Assembly: GCA_028554795.2 (NCBI GenBank) | Contig: CM068831.1 | Span: 30,867,659 to 30,931,658, forward strand | DNA length: 64,000 nucleotides | Direction: 5' to 3' | Source: Sinohyriopsis cumingii | Lineage: Eukaryota; Mollusca; Bivalvia; Unionida; Unionidae | Shown here: piece by piece, positions 32,725 through 44,390 of the stretch | Layout: every line of letters begins with the position of its first letter | How positions within the stretch are numbered: position 1 is the first letter of the stretch | Position numbers and translations under genes: made by a program | The notes under the pieces: generated by a model | What the model was told of the DNA's origin: nothing | Databases searched by the model: none | What the model saw: the letters and a program-made list of their open reading frames with translations, nothing else

Positions 32725-34260
32725 AAATTAGCTGCTGTTGTGGACATCCTGAATACCAGATCTGCACCATTTTCATTTAGGATAAACACTTAAAGTCTTT
32801 TGGTGAAAACTTCCATCTCAGTAGCAACAAAATTTTCAAGAAAGACATCAAGGCAGCCATTGTGCATTGATGCCAATTTCATTTAGGTGCAACATGGTAT
32901 CGATCATAAGAGGTGTATTGGTGAAAAACTCAAGTTGATATAACCATCCATTTGGGAGCAGTAGACAATATTTTCATGATGGCCACTATGGTGTCCTTAT
33001 TGAGTTATCAAAATTTTAATTCAGGAACTTCTTCCTAATGAATACCCTATGTTAAAATGACTTTAAAGAGGAATACAGATAACGAAAACTTCAACATGGC
33101 CACTATGGCAATACTGTACATTAGATCAGCACCATTTCAATTCAGGACCAACAAGATATTATAAGACGTAATAACCTCATGTCGACAATATTTCCTGTTT
33201 TGGAGGAGTAACAAGACTCTTAAGATAGCTGTCATGGTGGCCATATTGGATATTAGATGCAAACCATTCCCATTTAGGACCAACTACAGTTCAATGTCAT
33301 AAGAAGTCTTCTGGTGAAAGCCAAATGTCCATTATGACCATCAATCTAGGAGAAGTATCTATAACAATTTCTTTTATGGTGGCCTCAGATCAGCACATAT
33401 TTCATTTTTGACCGACTTGATAGCATAAGAAGTTTTCTGGTGAAAGCCCCATGTCAATACAACTTTTTCCCAGAAGTAATAACATAATTTTCAAGACAGC
33501 TGCTGTGAAAGCCATATTAGAAATCAGATCTGCACCATTTTCATTTAGAACAAACTAGACATCATAAGAAGTATCTTGGTGAAAATACCATGTCAATATG
33601 ACTTTCCATTAGGAGGGGTAGCAATCAGATGATTTTCAAAATGGCTGATATGATGGCTATATTTACAGTACAATCAGCATCATTTTCGTTATCACCACTT
33701 TAGCATCATAAGATGTCTTTTAGTGTAAACCCCATGTCTTTTAGAGTAAACCCCAGATGACCATTTTTTTAGGAGGCATAGCAGTAACTTGATTTTCCAG
33801 ATGGCTGTCAATTTATTAGATGACAGATAGGCACCATTTTTCATTTCAAACCAACCAGACATCATAAGCAGTCTTCTGATGAATGTCAATGTGTCTTTTT
33901 ATTCTGGAGTAGTGATAAGAAATATATTTAAAATGGATCCATTGGTGGCCATATTGGACATCAGGTTGGTACCATTTTCATTAAGAAACAACTGGATATC
34001 ATAATAAGTATTTCAGTTAAAAGCCCATTTTAATTTGACCATCCATTCTGGAGAAGTGGCATGATATTCAAGATGACTGACGTGATGCCCATAATTGATG
34101 TTTCAACAACATCATTTTAATTTAGGAACAGCAACACCAATGGGTGAATGTGTGTCTAACGTTTCATGACAATCTTCCAAGTACTTTTTACGAGGTGTAG
34201 TGATAACAAACTTGTGCTAATGGATGGTCTATGACAGCAGAACTAAAAGATAACAACACA
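32725..34260 (+). repeat. Tandem array 2, units about 120-150 bp, same family as array 1
   Basis: The GTGAAA-type landmark recurs at about 32798, 32919, 33312, 33437, 33575, 33720 and 33872, with more diverged copies between. Words are shared with array 1 ('accattttcatttaggacc', 'catcataagaagtcttctggtgaaa', 'ggaggagtagcaa'). Orientation is the same as array 1. The right end (34150-34260) has the same terminal words as array 1: 'gtttcatgacaatc', 'gataacaaacttgtgctaatggatgg', 'gcagaactaaaag'. The shared ends imply that the array moves or amplifies as a defined unit. Confidence 0.85.
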
Positions 34261-35449
34261 AACAACCACAAGCCAGTTTCTAATTCTTCTTGTTTTCTAA
34301 GTATATAGAAACAAATGTAGTCATTTTAGGAAAAGTCATATCACATATCTGTAATTTCACATGTCTCTTCTAAGGAAGTTAAAATATTCATTCACTCAGG
34401 TTATTTTAATCAGAGGGTACAAAAATTAACAACAGAAAAATGTTAAGTTACTCCTTTGCTTCACAAAAGTAACATAAATTCCAAATATCAACGTCTGGGC
34501 ATAAAGACATAAAAAAGAAGATAAATCAGGTTAGGATTTTCTTGTACTATTTTGGATTAATTGCGGTTTGAGCTAAAAATATCCCTTCTGACTATGTTTA
34601 AGATTTAAAAATGGATACACTGTATAAGTGGATGAAAAATTAAACTTGAGAAGAAGTATACGTGTCAAACTTACCCAATATAGAAAAACCTAATAGGTAA
34701 TAAATGCAGTTGCATCAGTTGATAAATGAAAGGAAGATGTCCATTGGTCAGAACATAATCATGTGATCAGACCCAGATGTGTTTATTCCTGTATAAACTG
34801 TCCGGAGAACTACTTTATACTTTTTAAGGTCACACGCAAAGTAGCTAACGTAAACACTGAACAGGAAGGCATACACACCGCATGCCTATAAAACGAAATA
34901 AAACGGTGGGTTTATATTTAATTAGAAAATTGAACAAATTAATTTGACATTATCAAATAACATATCTTTTCTGTTTTTCTGAATAATAATAATTCATTCT
35001 TTGACTAGATTTGAAAAAAGAAAAGTTGGGAAGCTCAAAATCTGATCATTGGGGTTACAGCACTTGCACATCAGCTCATTAGATATGAATTTAAAACTAT
35101 TATGTAAATTGATACAGGGATTGGGAGGAGGTGTGTCAAAGACTAACATTATAACAATAATGGATTCACAGTCCTACGATGTAAGATGCCGACCTTGATA
35201 GTTACAATGTGGGTGGGTGGTTGGGAGATCCGTTACAGCCCCCATCAAAACTATCCGTGTCGATGTCTTGCACTGTTTGACTACTCGACCCCCATCACTA
35301 CAACCGTTTACTGATGATCTTAATTTCATTTGCAAAAGCCCCTGCAGGTAGCCTAAACTGTTAATCAACACGAAAATAGATTTAAAGATGAGGAAACTGG
35401 TTACTCATGTGTCTGGACAATAACGATTCAGCCAAGTCACAATGAACTC
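34261..35449. other. No recognisable gene
   Basis: AT-rich spacer with only short open frames. Confidence 0.45.
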
Positions 35450-36112
35450 TTGATCACAGGGGCTCATATCACTGCTTGTAAATAGCCTGTCATACATGTA
35501 CTATATAATAACTACAAGAGAGGACACTTGTCTCCTTGCTCATGTGAGCTATTTAAGAATAAACGCTGATGTAGCTTAATAAATTTCGTACCGATATTTA
35601 GCTCTGGCATTCGTCTGTGTATCCTATCAAAAGTCTGACTTAACATCATACCTTTAAGGAATGCCAAATCAATTTCCCATGCTACCGCTCAACATGGCCC
35701 TGATCGTGCCGCTTAATATGCAAGAACAACATGCTGAATGGAATACTGTCCTCTCACTGGTTAAAAGAAAATGACGGCCTGTATTTATTTATAACTTATT
35801 TCAGTTGGCCAGTGAGAAGGCAGTATGCCATTCAGGGCGTTGTTTTTGCATATCAAGCTGGCGCGATCACGGACATGTTGAGCAGTAGCATGGAAAAATG
35901 ATTTGGCATTCCTTAATGGTATCATATTAAGTCAAACTTCTTATAGGGATACACAGTCGAATCCCTGAGCTAAATATCGTACAATATGTATTAAGCATTT
36001 ATTCTTAAATAGGTCGCACGAGCAAGGAGACAAGTGTCCTGCTTTGTAGTTATTATATAGTACATGTATGACAGGTCACTTTTTAGCAATGATATGAGCT
36101 CATGATAGCATC
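35450..36112. mobile_element. Foldback element with arms of about 300 bp
   Basis: The left arm (about 35450-35764) and right arm (about 35805-36112) are reverse complements of each other with scattered mismatches. Examples are the 'cctgtcatacatgtactatataataactacaa' arm, the 'gacacttgtctccttgctc' block and 'aaggaatgccaaatca'. The loop is only about 40 nt. There is no coding capacity. Long-arm, short-loop palindromes of this type are foldback DNA transposons. The target-site duplication is not clear. Confidence 0.85.
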
Positions 36113-36446
36113 AAATCCAAGAGTTTTCATATTTCAAACAAGACAACAGTCTTTGCTTTAAATATTGAACTTCTACTCAGATCATATATTCCAATTTTGA
36201 TTAAGGCCACACTGTGGAATGTCCCTAACCTTAGATCACCTACCATGGTAGAATTTTTTGTTTGATATTGGCGTAGCTATTATGTTGCAGATGGTGAATC
36301 ACCTGTTCTATAAATAGCTACAACCAGATGCCTAAACAAGAATTCATACACTTAAACAGCTTCTAAAATTGATTGGAAATATCTTTTTTTAAAAATAAAA
36401 CAAGAAAAAATAAATAAAATTATAAATACTTGCAATTATAAGATTA

Positions 36447-36583
36447 TAATGTCATATTTTTCTGAGTTCATTGTGGCACAAACTGCCAGTTGCCAATCCA
36501 CATTGGTTACATCGGGCGTTATTTGCAGTGTGATTTGGCAACTGATAGTTTATACCACGATAAACTCAGAAAAAATAACATTA
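36447..36583. mobile_element. Palindromic MITE, 137 bp
   Basis: Left arm words TTTTTCTGAGTT, 'attgtgg', 'caaactgccagttgccaa' are mirrored on the right as 'ttggcaactgatagttta', 'ccacga', AAACTCAGAAAAA. Arms are about 60 bp with a loop of about 18 nt. Outward pairing continues through TAATGTCAT / AATAACATTA. Confidence 0.75.
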
Positions 36584-36713
36584 AACTCTAAATTAAAAGA
36601 CAAATAGTAATAAGTTATTGATGGCCAAAATATTTGTATTTAAAACATATCCTAAACATGTCTTGACCTTGAATATGAATCATGATGGATTCCCAAATAC
36701 TGGAGTAAGTAAA

Positions 36714-36839
36714 AATGTCATAAGAAGTCTTCTGGTGAAAGCCAAATGTCCATTATGACCATCAATCTAGGAGAAGTATCTATAACAATTTCTTTTATGG
36801 TGGCCTCAGATCAGCACATATTTCATTTTTGACCGACTT
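36714..36839 (+). repeat. Perfect 126-bp copy of part of tandem array 2
   Basis: Identical base for base to 33293-33418 (offset 3421 bp), while neighbouring array units differ from each other at many positions. The flanks are unrelated. A recent, isolated transfer of slightly less than one unit. Confidence 0.9.
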
Positions 36840-38208
36840 AAGTGCTGGGAATATCAATATTCTGATTAGGATTTTTTTTTTAAAAGTGGTCAAAAGTAGC
36901 TTTTACATTAAAAGGTGTAAATGATTGATTCTGATCTGTCCTCTCCCAAAAAAATTATTAAAACAATTCACTGGTACTAAACCTACTCTAAAACTGTATC
37001 TTTCTACAAAGTTTAGCATCTGTTCATCTCATATAAATTGTACACTTTTCTCTTATTAATTGCAATTTCCTTGATATTATATGGTGTGTCAAGAAAGAGA
37101 AATTTGTATTAAGGAACTAGCAAGAATACAAACAAGTAGAGGGGTTAGACAGTTAGAAGTGGGATAAACTGCCCTGTAGGTTCCAGAGATGATTCCGGGT
37201 CAATTCGGCCCCCCAAATTATTTTGGACCCAGTCTTTCTGTCTTACTATATGGGGTCAATTTGACCCAGACTCATTTTAGACTGGTTCATCTCAGCCTTC
37301 TGTAATGAAAATGCTATTATATGTTATTAAATCCTTTAAGTTTGTTGTTTTCTGGAACAGTAAGTAGAGACATCAACATTGAAATAATAATTCAAATAAG
37401 TCACCAAGGATTTTATTTTTAAATTGTGGTGAAAATTATATGTCTATATTTCAACCATCATATACATTCTCAGTGTCACATAAATGTACACCCATAAACA
37501 ATAGCTTTTTATGAACAAAATACAAATTAGATTTAACAGTGCTCAAAAAAAATGCTTTGACACAGGCCTAGGTCTGGCAACTAAAATAAACTCACAAACC
37601 CTGACTGAAAGTCCACAAGCCTGGACTCCAATTTCCACACGCCGAAAATTTATATGACCTGATTGTCATGAATTGCCGCTATTTAAAATGACTAAGGGAT
37701 AGTTTTACATCAGTTTGAATCACGACTGTTTATCGTTTATACATGCAACATATAATGGACAAATAGTGAATGTGGTGGTGGTTCTTTTTCTTCTATTTTT
37801 TAAGATTACGGATAATTGTTATTTTCTGGAAACACGACCCTGTCAGTGGGTTTAAGGAGTACAAAATCGTATATTTAGCATGACATGCCATGCTTCAATT
37901 TGATTAAAATCAAATCTCAGCTTCATGTAGGACAATGGTGACCTGATTTAGATTGCGCCATGTTATGGTGGGTATGTCAACATCTTGAAAATACATTTGC
38001 ACATTTCATCAGCATGATCAAAGTTTCCTCGAGCAAATTATAATTTTTTCCAACAAGCCCGACGGACATCTCTCTTACAATATATGACAGGTCCGATCTA
38101 AAATTAGAGGGGCCACGGACATTGGGCTACCAGAATTTTTGAGAACTGTTTAATAATTTTATATGTTAATATGGTATATGCATATAAAGGACACTTTTGG
38201 TCACAGAT
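36840..38208. other. No recognisable gene
   Basis: AT-rich. A palindrome GGGTCAATTTGACCC lies near 37247, preceded by a related GGGTCAATTCGGCCC near 37198. Confidence 0.4.
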
Positions 38209-38705
38209 TTGGGCTCAATTACAGCATAATTGGTATAATCGAGTAATTCATTACAATTAAACTGTATTTGTAATTGTAACTGAACATCGCCGATATGGTG
38301 TAATTGTAACTGTAATTGAAAGTCTTGATTTGCGTAATGGCTCAATTACAAGTCAATTATAAAAGCAAAGATAAATATGTTTTTTTTAAATTCCAAATAA
38401 ATTCTAAAAGATGAGAAAATATACAAATTTATCTTAACTGCCAGTGTTAGGCTAATAATTTAGGAATTACTATAAAATAAGCAATAAAGCTAAGTTTTAG
38501 ATAAGAAAACTATATAAATGATTTTACTTAGCCTTCTATGGGATTCAGACTTGGGTTCAGTTACAATGTAATTGGTGTAATTGAGTAATTAATTACAACT
38601 ACACTATATTGGTAATTGTAAATGAACATCAAAGATATGGTGTATTTGTAATTGTAATTGAACAGTCATAACTTTGAGTAATTGTAATTGTAACGGACAA
38701 ATGTA
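38209..38705 (+). repeat. Pair of direct repeats rich in TAATTG
   Basis: Segments starting at 38209 and 38551 (offset 342 bp, each about 150 bp) share 'ttgggctcaattacag', 'aattggtgtaattgagtaatt', 'gaacatc' and 'atatggtgtaattgtaa'. Both are packed with the words TAATTG and CAATTA, which pair with each other. Confidence 0.75.
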
Positions 38706-38991
38706 AATCAATCCAAGTCTGCTTTTAGATCATGCAATTTAAGATGTGACTAGAAAAAGAAAGTGATAAGAACAAATCACTAAAAAATGGCCGAGTCCAG
38801 ACAGGCCTGCGTAAAACACTGTCCAAGGTGAAAATGATTGAGATACAACATGCATTCATCATCAGAATAACGTTAAGTTTCATACATTTGCAAAATGTTA
38901 AATACTGACATCCTGTCAGGATTAGATTGTGTTATTTTTTAGTCCTTTTTAATCAGAATTCCACCACAGTTCTAGGTTGTTTTAAATGTTA

Positions 38992-38994
<3 letters not shown>
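38706..38994. other. No recognisable gene
   Basis: No motif identified. Confidence 0.4.

Positions 38995-39062
<68 letters not shown>
38995..39062. repeat. Compound (AT)n-(GT)n microsatellite
   Basis: An AT run followed by GT, the same compound pattern as at 20409 and 23878. Confidence 0.97.
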
Positions 39063-39885
39063 ATTTATTAATTTATTCAAATTGTCATTCAAACTCAGAC
39101 TAAAACAATGGCCTTAAAAGTTCTTTTCTTGGTCCCGTCTTGAAACGAGTGTCTCTTGAGATGAATCATTATTAAGTAGCATACGAAAAGAAAGGATGAT
39201 ATGATGTAATTATTGTATTTCTTGTGATGATTATGGCTGAGCACTCCTTTCCAGTGAGCATTCAGTTACACCAACAGAACTGTATTAAAAAACAAAAAAG
39301 ACATCTGCATTTGGAGGATTTATGTGGCAGCTTTGAATGTGTCAACGTACAGTACATAACATCATTACTCGATTTAAATCCAATTTTTATATTCTGCATT
39401 GTGAGTAATACATTTGTGTCATGTTTTTCTTGTATTGATTTTATCACAAAATGTTTTGCTTATGATATTCAGTGTTTTTGCTTCAAGAAAATAACAACAT
39501 TAAAAATAATATTTGTCTACGTCATTTCTTCCTTTATTGTTAATTAAATTCTTAATACAGTATGGCCAAAATGACTCAGGGTTAAATCAACCTGATAAGA
39601 ACAGTACACCAAAACAACCTGGATTGAAACACCAGGCCGAATCGACTTGGTTCCAATATGGTTCCAGACCACATCAACCCATTCCCCAAGAGATCAACTG
39701 TCAAAAGCAATGTTCGTCTCATGACGAAACAACCTTTATGATGTACATGTCTGTGTTTTATAAGTTAAAAGCCTGTGTATTGGTAATATCTTAAAGAGGA
39801 CACCATCCATGAATAAACCATACAATTTCTTTTCTTTTAGTTTTAGTCATGCATTCATTTGGTATGAACTGACCCTCCATTTTAT
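39063..39885. other. No recognisable gene
   Basis: Open frames at 39224-39547 and 39513-39794 (+) show no known motif. The second has a Gln/Pro-rich portion (PKQPGLKHQAEST) and could be a chance frame. Confidence 0.35.
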
Positions 39886-39985
39886 TCCCTCTAATGACTG
39901 GGAGAGGTCATCCCTCTAATGACTGGGACAGGTCATCCCTCTAATGACTGGGAGAGGTCATCCCTCTAATGACTGGGAGAGGTCA
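39886..39985. repeat. 25-bp minisatellite, four copies
   Basis: Units start at 39886, 39911, 39936 and 39961 with consensus TCCCTCTAATGACTGGGAGAGGTCA-like. Only the second has a substitution (GGGACA for GGGAGA). Confidence 0.95.
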
Positions 39986-40233
39986 ATACTAATTGTAAAG
40001 TTTTTGGTAGTATCCAATATTCAAGATTTTATTACCACCACTGCATGATGCATCTCATTTTTTTGTCTCAGTTTATATTAATGATATCCTTGGTGTCCTT
40101 CTCCATCATGCTACATGCTGACAGATCATTCCAAGTTGAATCGCACATTTCTCAAGTTTTTACTACAATGGATGCATGCAATATGATTCCTAAAATTTTC
40201 TTTCTTTATATAGGAAAATTCTTTCCAAGTTTC

Positions 40234-40254
40234 ACTCTCTCTCTCTCTCTCTCT
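40234..40254. repeat. (CT)n tract at the SINE insertion site
   Basis: A CT run abuts the SINE-A head; a second CT run follows the SINE tail at about 40506-40520. Confidence 0.9.
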
Positions 40255-40505
40255 GGGACCCCGAGTGGCCGAGTGGTCTAAAGTGCTCTCCGTAACGGAT
40301 CACTGCCATCTCACCTCTGTCTGCATGGGTTCGAGTCTCGGATTTGGCTAATGTGGATATGTGAGAAAGCTTGTCAGTAGCTTCTCGTTGGTTGGTGATT
40401 CTTTCTGGGGTTTTCCCAGGTTCTTCCTCCACCATTAATACTGGCCGCCATGTATAGCCTATCATGTGCTGAAAAATGGCGTTAAATCCTACAACAACAA
40501 CAACA
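40255..40505 (+). mobile_element. tRNA-derived SINE, family A, full-length copy
   Basis: The head has the A-box-like GAGTGGCCGAGTGGTCTAAAG and the B-box-like GGGTTCGAGTCTCG, resembling a class II (Leu/Ser-type) tRNA. The body contains 'gatatgtgagaaagc', 'ggttttcccaggttcttcc' and 'ccaccattaatactggc', and ends 'tggcgttaaatcctacaacaacaacaa'. It lies between two CT runs, which may represent the target-site duplication. It resembles mollusc tRNA-SINE families, but a named family is not asserted. Confidence 0.88.
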
Positions 40506-40520
40506 ACTCTCTCTCTCTCC

Positions 40521-42060
40521 CCATGTTAACAGATTTTACTAGTCAGTGGCAAATTTGTGTGTATAAAAACAGCTTACCTTTCGACAAACCATGCATAAGT
40601 AATTTCCAGACTGAGTGGAATTTGGCAATTCATGGAGCTGTGTATAAAAAAAAATGTAACAATATCAGACAATGTTTGACATAAATATATATCAGTTGAA
40701 GTTTTATATAAGTATGACTGAAAATGTTTTCTCACAGTTTTCCAAGGAACAAACAACTTATTTATTAGTTGGTATCAGACTAGTGAGATTATAAGGTGAT
40801 GTATAAATCAAAATTCTATTTGAAAAGAACCAAATGATTTTAAATTTGATATTATACAAGTATCTTTGTGGCACAAATTTATTAACAAATCTAAAAATGA
40901 TTCAAAGCATATAGCCAATATCCTTCAGAAATGAAAAATGGATCGAGTGTCATCTGATTAGAACATGTTCATGATACCTATTAGCTTACAACTGAATTAG
41001 GTGTGACTTTAAGTTTCTGATCAATCAGGAAGCTGAGAGTGTAAAATAATTCCTGAAATAAGCAATTAAATTTAACTAAGAATTCTACCATTCTAAGTTG
41101 TCTGCTTGGGAATATTTGTTTTTTTATCATTTGGAAAGATTGATGGCTTTAATAGTCTAATCCAGAGAGGAATTAAATGCATAATTGGAGATGATAATGC
41201 AACAAGACCCACCCTGAAAATTAAATATGAAATATAAGATGAATATTAAATGAAATAAATGAGTAACATTTCCAAGGCCAGCCTTAAAGCCTGTGAGGCT
41301 CTAGGTGCCACACTGGCAGAGGGGCCTAGCCAATGGAGTTACTGTAGTATGACAAATTTTTTTGTCAACTGAGTGCAGTGCTGCTGCCTTGCTCACCTTG
41401 CCCTTAAGGATGAAACGTACAAGGGAACATTTAACATTTGACTAATCTGCACATGTGTAGATGAGAAATTTACAACAGCAAGGCAAATAATCACATAATA
41501 TCATAATATCAAGAGAGGGAAAAATGTTGAGGAAAATGTATTCAAGATGAGACTTTAATGCTAAAATCAAAATACTGATGCAAATAAAAATTATAATGAA
41601 CCTATTATAAGAACAAAAGGGGAAGCTGAAGAACACAAATGTATACAAGTTCCATCATTAGGACTTGTTTTACCATTTTATTTGGTAAGCTGAGAACAAA
41701 AGCTAATACCTGTCAAAAGTTTAAAGAAATAACCATAACAAAATACTTGCTAGGATAAAGAAACTTGTCTTCATTATCTTAAGTACAACATTTCGTTTTA
41801 GGGTCTTTCTTTGCCTTAACAGAGAACTGAAGCAAAATCAAAAGGATATAAAAGTAGGACTAAATATAGCTGAAGTCATAATGAAAACTGCCTAATGTAT
41901 ACTCACTGTACTTTTTGCTGAATAATGAATTTGCAGATAGATGGCCTGAGAGAGCTATGCCAAGAAAAGAAAAACTCACTGTCACCATTCTTTTTTTAAT
42001 CATACCCTGAATCAACTGATTGGTTACCTTTACTTTTGGAGTTTCTGTGTAGACCTATAG
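40521..42060. other. No recognisable gene
   Basis: AT-rich; no motif identified. Confidence 0.45.
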
Positions 42061-42214
42061 CACAATAGTTGATATATTCTATTAGTTAGGTCATTTATAT
42101 AAAATGTACAGGGGTGACGAACACTTGTTTGCATTGTTTATATCACAATAGTTGATATATTCTATTAGTTAGGTCATTTATATAAAATGTACAGGGGTGA
42201 CGAACACTTGTTTG
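42061..42214 (+). repeat. Perfect 71-bp tandem duplication
   Basis: The segment from CACAATAGTTGATATATT to CACTTGTTTG occurs at 42061-42131 and 42144-42214 with no difference, separated by 12 bp. The period is 83 bp. Confidence 0.93.
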
Positions 42215-42829
42215 ATTTTCTGAATCCATGGGTAGATTACATCACTTACTTTTACAGACTTGATTTCTTCAACTTCTTTCATTTGTAAAAGGATCAGGTG
42301 GGGACTTCAAAACAAAATTTTCAATAGTTTGGTTTGCTCTAAAACAATCTGCAACAATTTCATTCTGCAGCACAAATATGACAGGTCATTTATCAGAAAC
42401 TAATCTGTCGACTGGAAGAAATTTTCCTAATCATGGGGGAAAACAAGGTTTCCCTATCTTCTGACATCTTCCTTAGGTGACGATACAGATCACACAAAAG
42501 ACATACATGCGTATACAATGAGTGATAAATGTAGAACTTTAAATATTTTACAAAGCTATCCAAAATAATAAAAATGTTAAAACTAAAGAAATGACCAAAG
42601 TAACACAAAAATTGTACATGTTTTAAAAGGGGGCTGTAGATGTGCAATTAGTAACAGAGTTAGTTAGCATATCAGCTGGGTACTCTAGCTATCCTATTAG
42701 TAAATTATTTAAATAGTGATTTACTGATGAAACAAAAATGACTTCCATACCTTAAAACAAGAGAAAATCAAAATGATGATCTTAGCCTGCTGATATTATT
42801 AGTATCAATATTTATACTATTACTGATGA

Positions 42830-42868
<39 letters not shown>

Positions 42869-43616
42869 TACTGATGTGTCAATTTGTTCACATTTTAAAA
42901 TGTCTCTTATGAGCTTCAGCTCAAACTGATTTAGACTTCCATTTATATTTAGCACCATGCAGTTTAATATAATTGTTGAGAAGAATGTTAATTTATGTGA
43001 AAAATTATTCCATACAGGAAACTTGGAAGCTACTGATTAAACTTAAAACCTTACATACATCATTGTATTTATCAATAAATACTGTGAAGCAAAGAAATAA
43101 ATGTAAAACAATTATGAAAAATAAAGTCAGTCTCAGAAAGAGCATTGTAAAGGTGTTATGAAGACAATTTGAAGCACATATTCTCATGTAATTTTCTCCA
43201 GAGCCAATTCTCTGCAGCAAATTATCTGTAAGTAGAAATACCACTCTAAAGCAATTTTTTGGGATAAAATCTATTTTAGAATAAGCATTTCAGTGACAAT
43301 ATGAAAGAGGTATCTTCATATTCCTATTTGCACCTATTTAACAGAATAGAAACAAAGAGTAATAGTGCTAAAATTAAATGTAAAGACATTAAGGAATGTG
43401 TAACTGAATGATCTATAATATACCTCAAGAGTAGAAGAAAGGTTACAATGTAGAGGAAGTACAATGCGTGTTTCCCCAAACAGTATTTTTTTTTTCTTTT
43501 CAAGTCCGATACTAAACAAAAACAATTTCGGGATATGAATGAATATAAAAATTCATTCAGATTCAGACAGAATCAAATTAAGGAAAAGGTGACTAACATA
43601 ACAGTGAGATTTTATA
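42215..43616. other. No gene; contains an (AAT)n(ATT)n palindrome
   Basis: An AAT run passes into an ATT run at about 42829-42870, forming a perfect hairpin. The rest is AT-rich without motifs. Confidence 0.5.
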
Positions 43617-43624
43617 ATCCTGAC

Positions 43625-43811
43625 CAGTGGCGTGGTGGCATGAGTAAGCAGATGGGGCAACGTGCCGAAGAAGACAGGGCCACGTGCAACAACAGGTCTT
43701 GTCACGTGCATTTTGGCGCCCCAACAAGTGCGATTTTGGCGCTCTTTCAGCTTTGGCGATCCGCAGCGCCGGGCCATGAATCCAGGGGCCCACATGGCCA
43801 CCACGCCACTG
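43625..43811. mobile_element. hAT-type MITE, 187 bp
   Basis: The left end CAGTGGCGTGGTGGC is matched exactly by the right end GCCACCACGCCACTG. Flanking octamers ATCCTGAC (43617-43624) and ATAATGAC (43812-43819) agree at six of eight bases, as expected for an aged 8-bp hAT target duplication. The interior is much more GC-rich than the flanks and encodes no transposase. Confidence 0.8.
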
Positions 43812-43819
43812 ATAATGAC

Positions 43820-44099
43820 TCATTAATATTTTCATTTTCATCCTGAGAAAAGGCCGATACCTACTAAAAAGTTCAAATATGGTATAATCAAGAGGCAAAA
43901 TACTTGAATAGTGAAAGTTTAAGTTAAAATAACAGCAAAAGTAAATCAAACATAACAAAAACTAATGGAAATAATTGATAAATGTATCCTCACTTAATTC
44001 TTTCAGCTGATTTTGACGTTAATGTGGCGAACAAAAGGTATCGAGTAGAGCAAATAAAGTTGGCAAGGGATTATTTCGTAATTGAAGACTACGATGTGT
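43820..44099. other. No recognisable gene
   Basis: Spacer without motifs. Confidence 0.4.
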
Positions 44100-44390
44100 C
44101 CTTTTCCGCTATTATTGTTTAGTAATTAAGATTTTATATATTTGTAAGCTAGGTGTTTTCGGGCTTGTTTTGATCTTGAAATTGTTGTGAGGCATGCACA
44201 CCTATACTTAACAGTATTTATACTGAAATACTAATAGTCGGCTAAGAACAGAGCTAGCCACCCATAGCAGTAGACATGTGGGTACAAGGTAAGTAGAAAT
44301 ACTTCCAAAATGGCTTGGATGTCAGTTATTTTGAATTCACCAGGGTCTTTAGTGCACAGCGATTTTCAAAATTATCACTTGCTCAAATCC
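44100..44390 (+). repeat. Dispersed repeat E, copy 1
   Basis: Shares an ordered series of words with 47010-47300: 'ttgtttagtaattaagat', 'gcacacctata', 'ggctaa...gccacccatagcagtagacatg', 'aaggtaagtagaaat', 'ttattttgaatt', 'aaaattatcac'. Divergence is moderate and there are indels. No terminal features identified. Confidence 0.75.

Noticed and set aside
22440-34260. Tandem units as coding repeats (GATGGCTGCC reading as Met-Ala-Ala)
   Set aside because: Every frame of the consensus unit has stops, and indels between units are not multiples of three.
39513-39794. Gln/Pro-rich frame as a secreted or structural peptide gene
   Set aside because: No signal peptide, no splice context and no recognisable family; retained only as part of an unannotated stretch.
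40255-40335. Leu/Ser-type tRNA gene
   Set aside because: Same reason: a SINE-A head followed by the family body and (ACA)n tail, repeated at four other places in the window.
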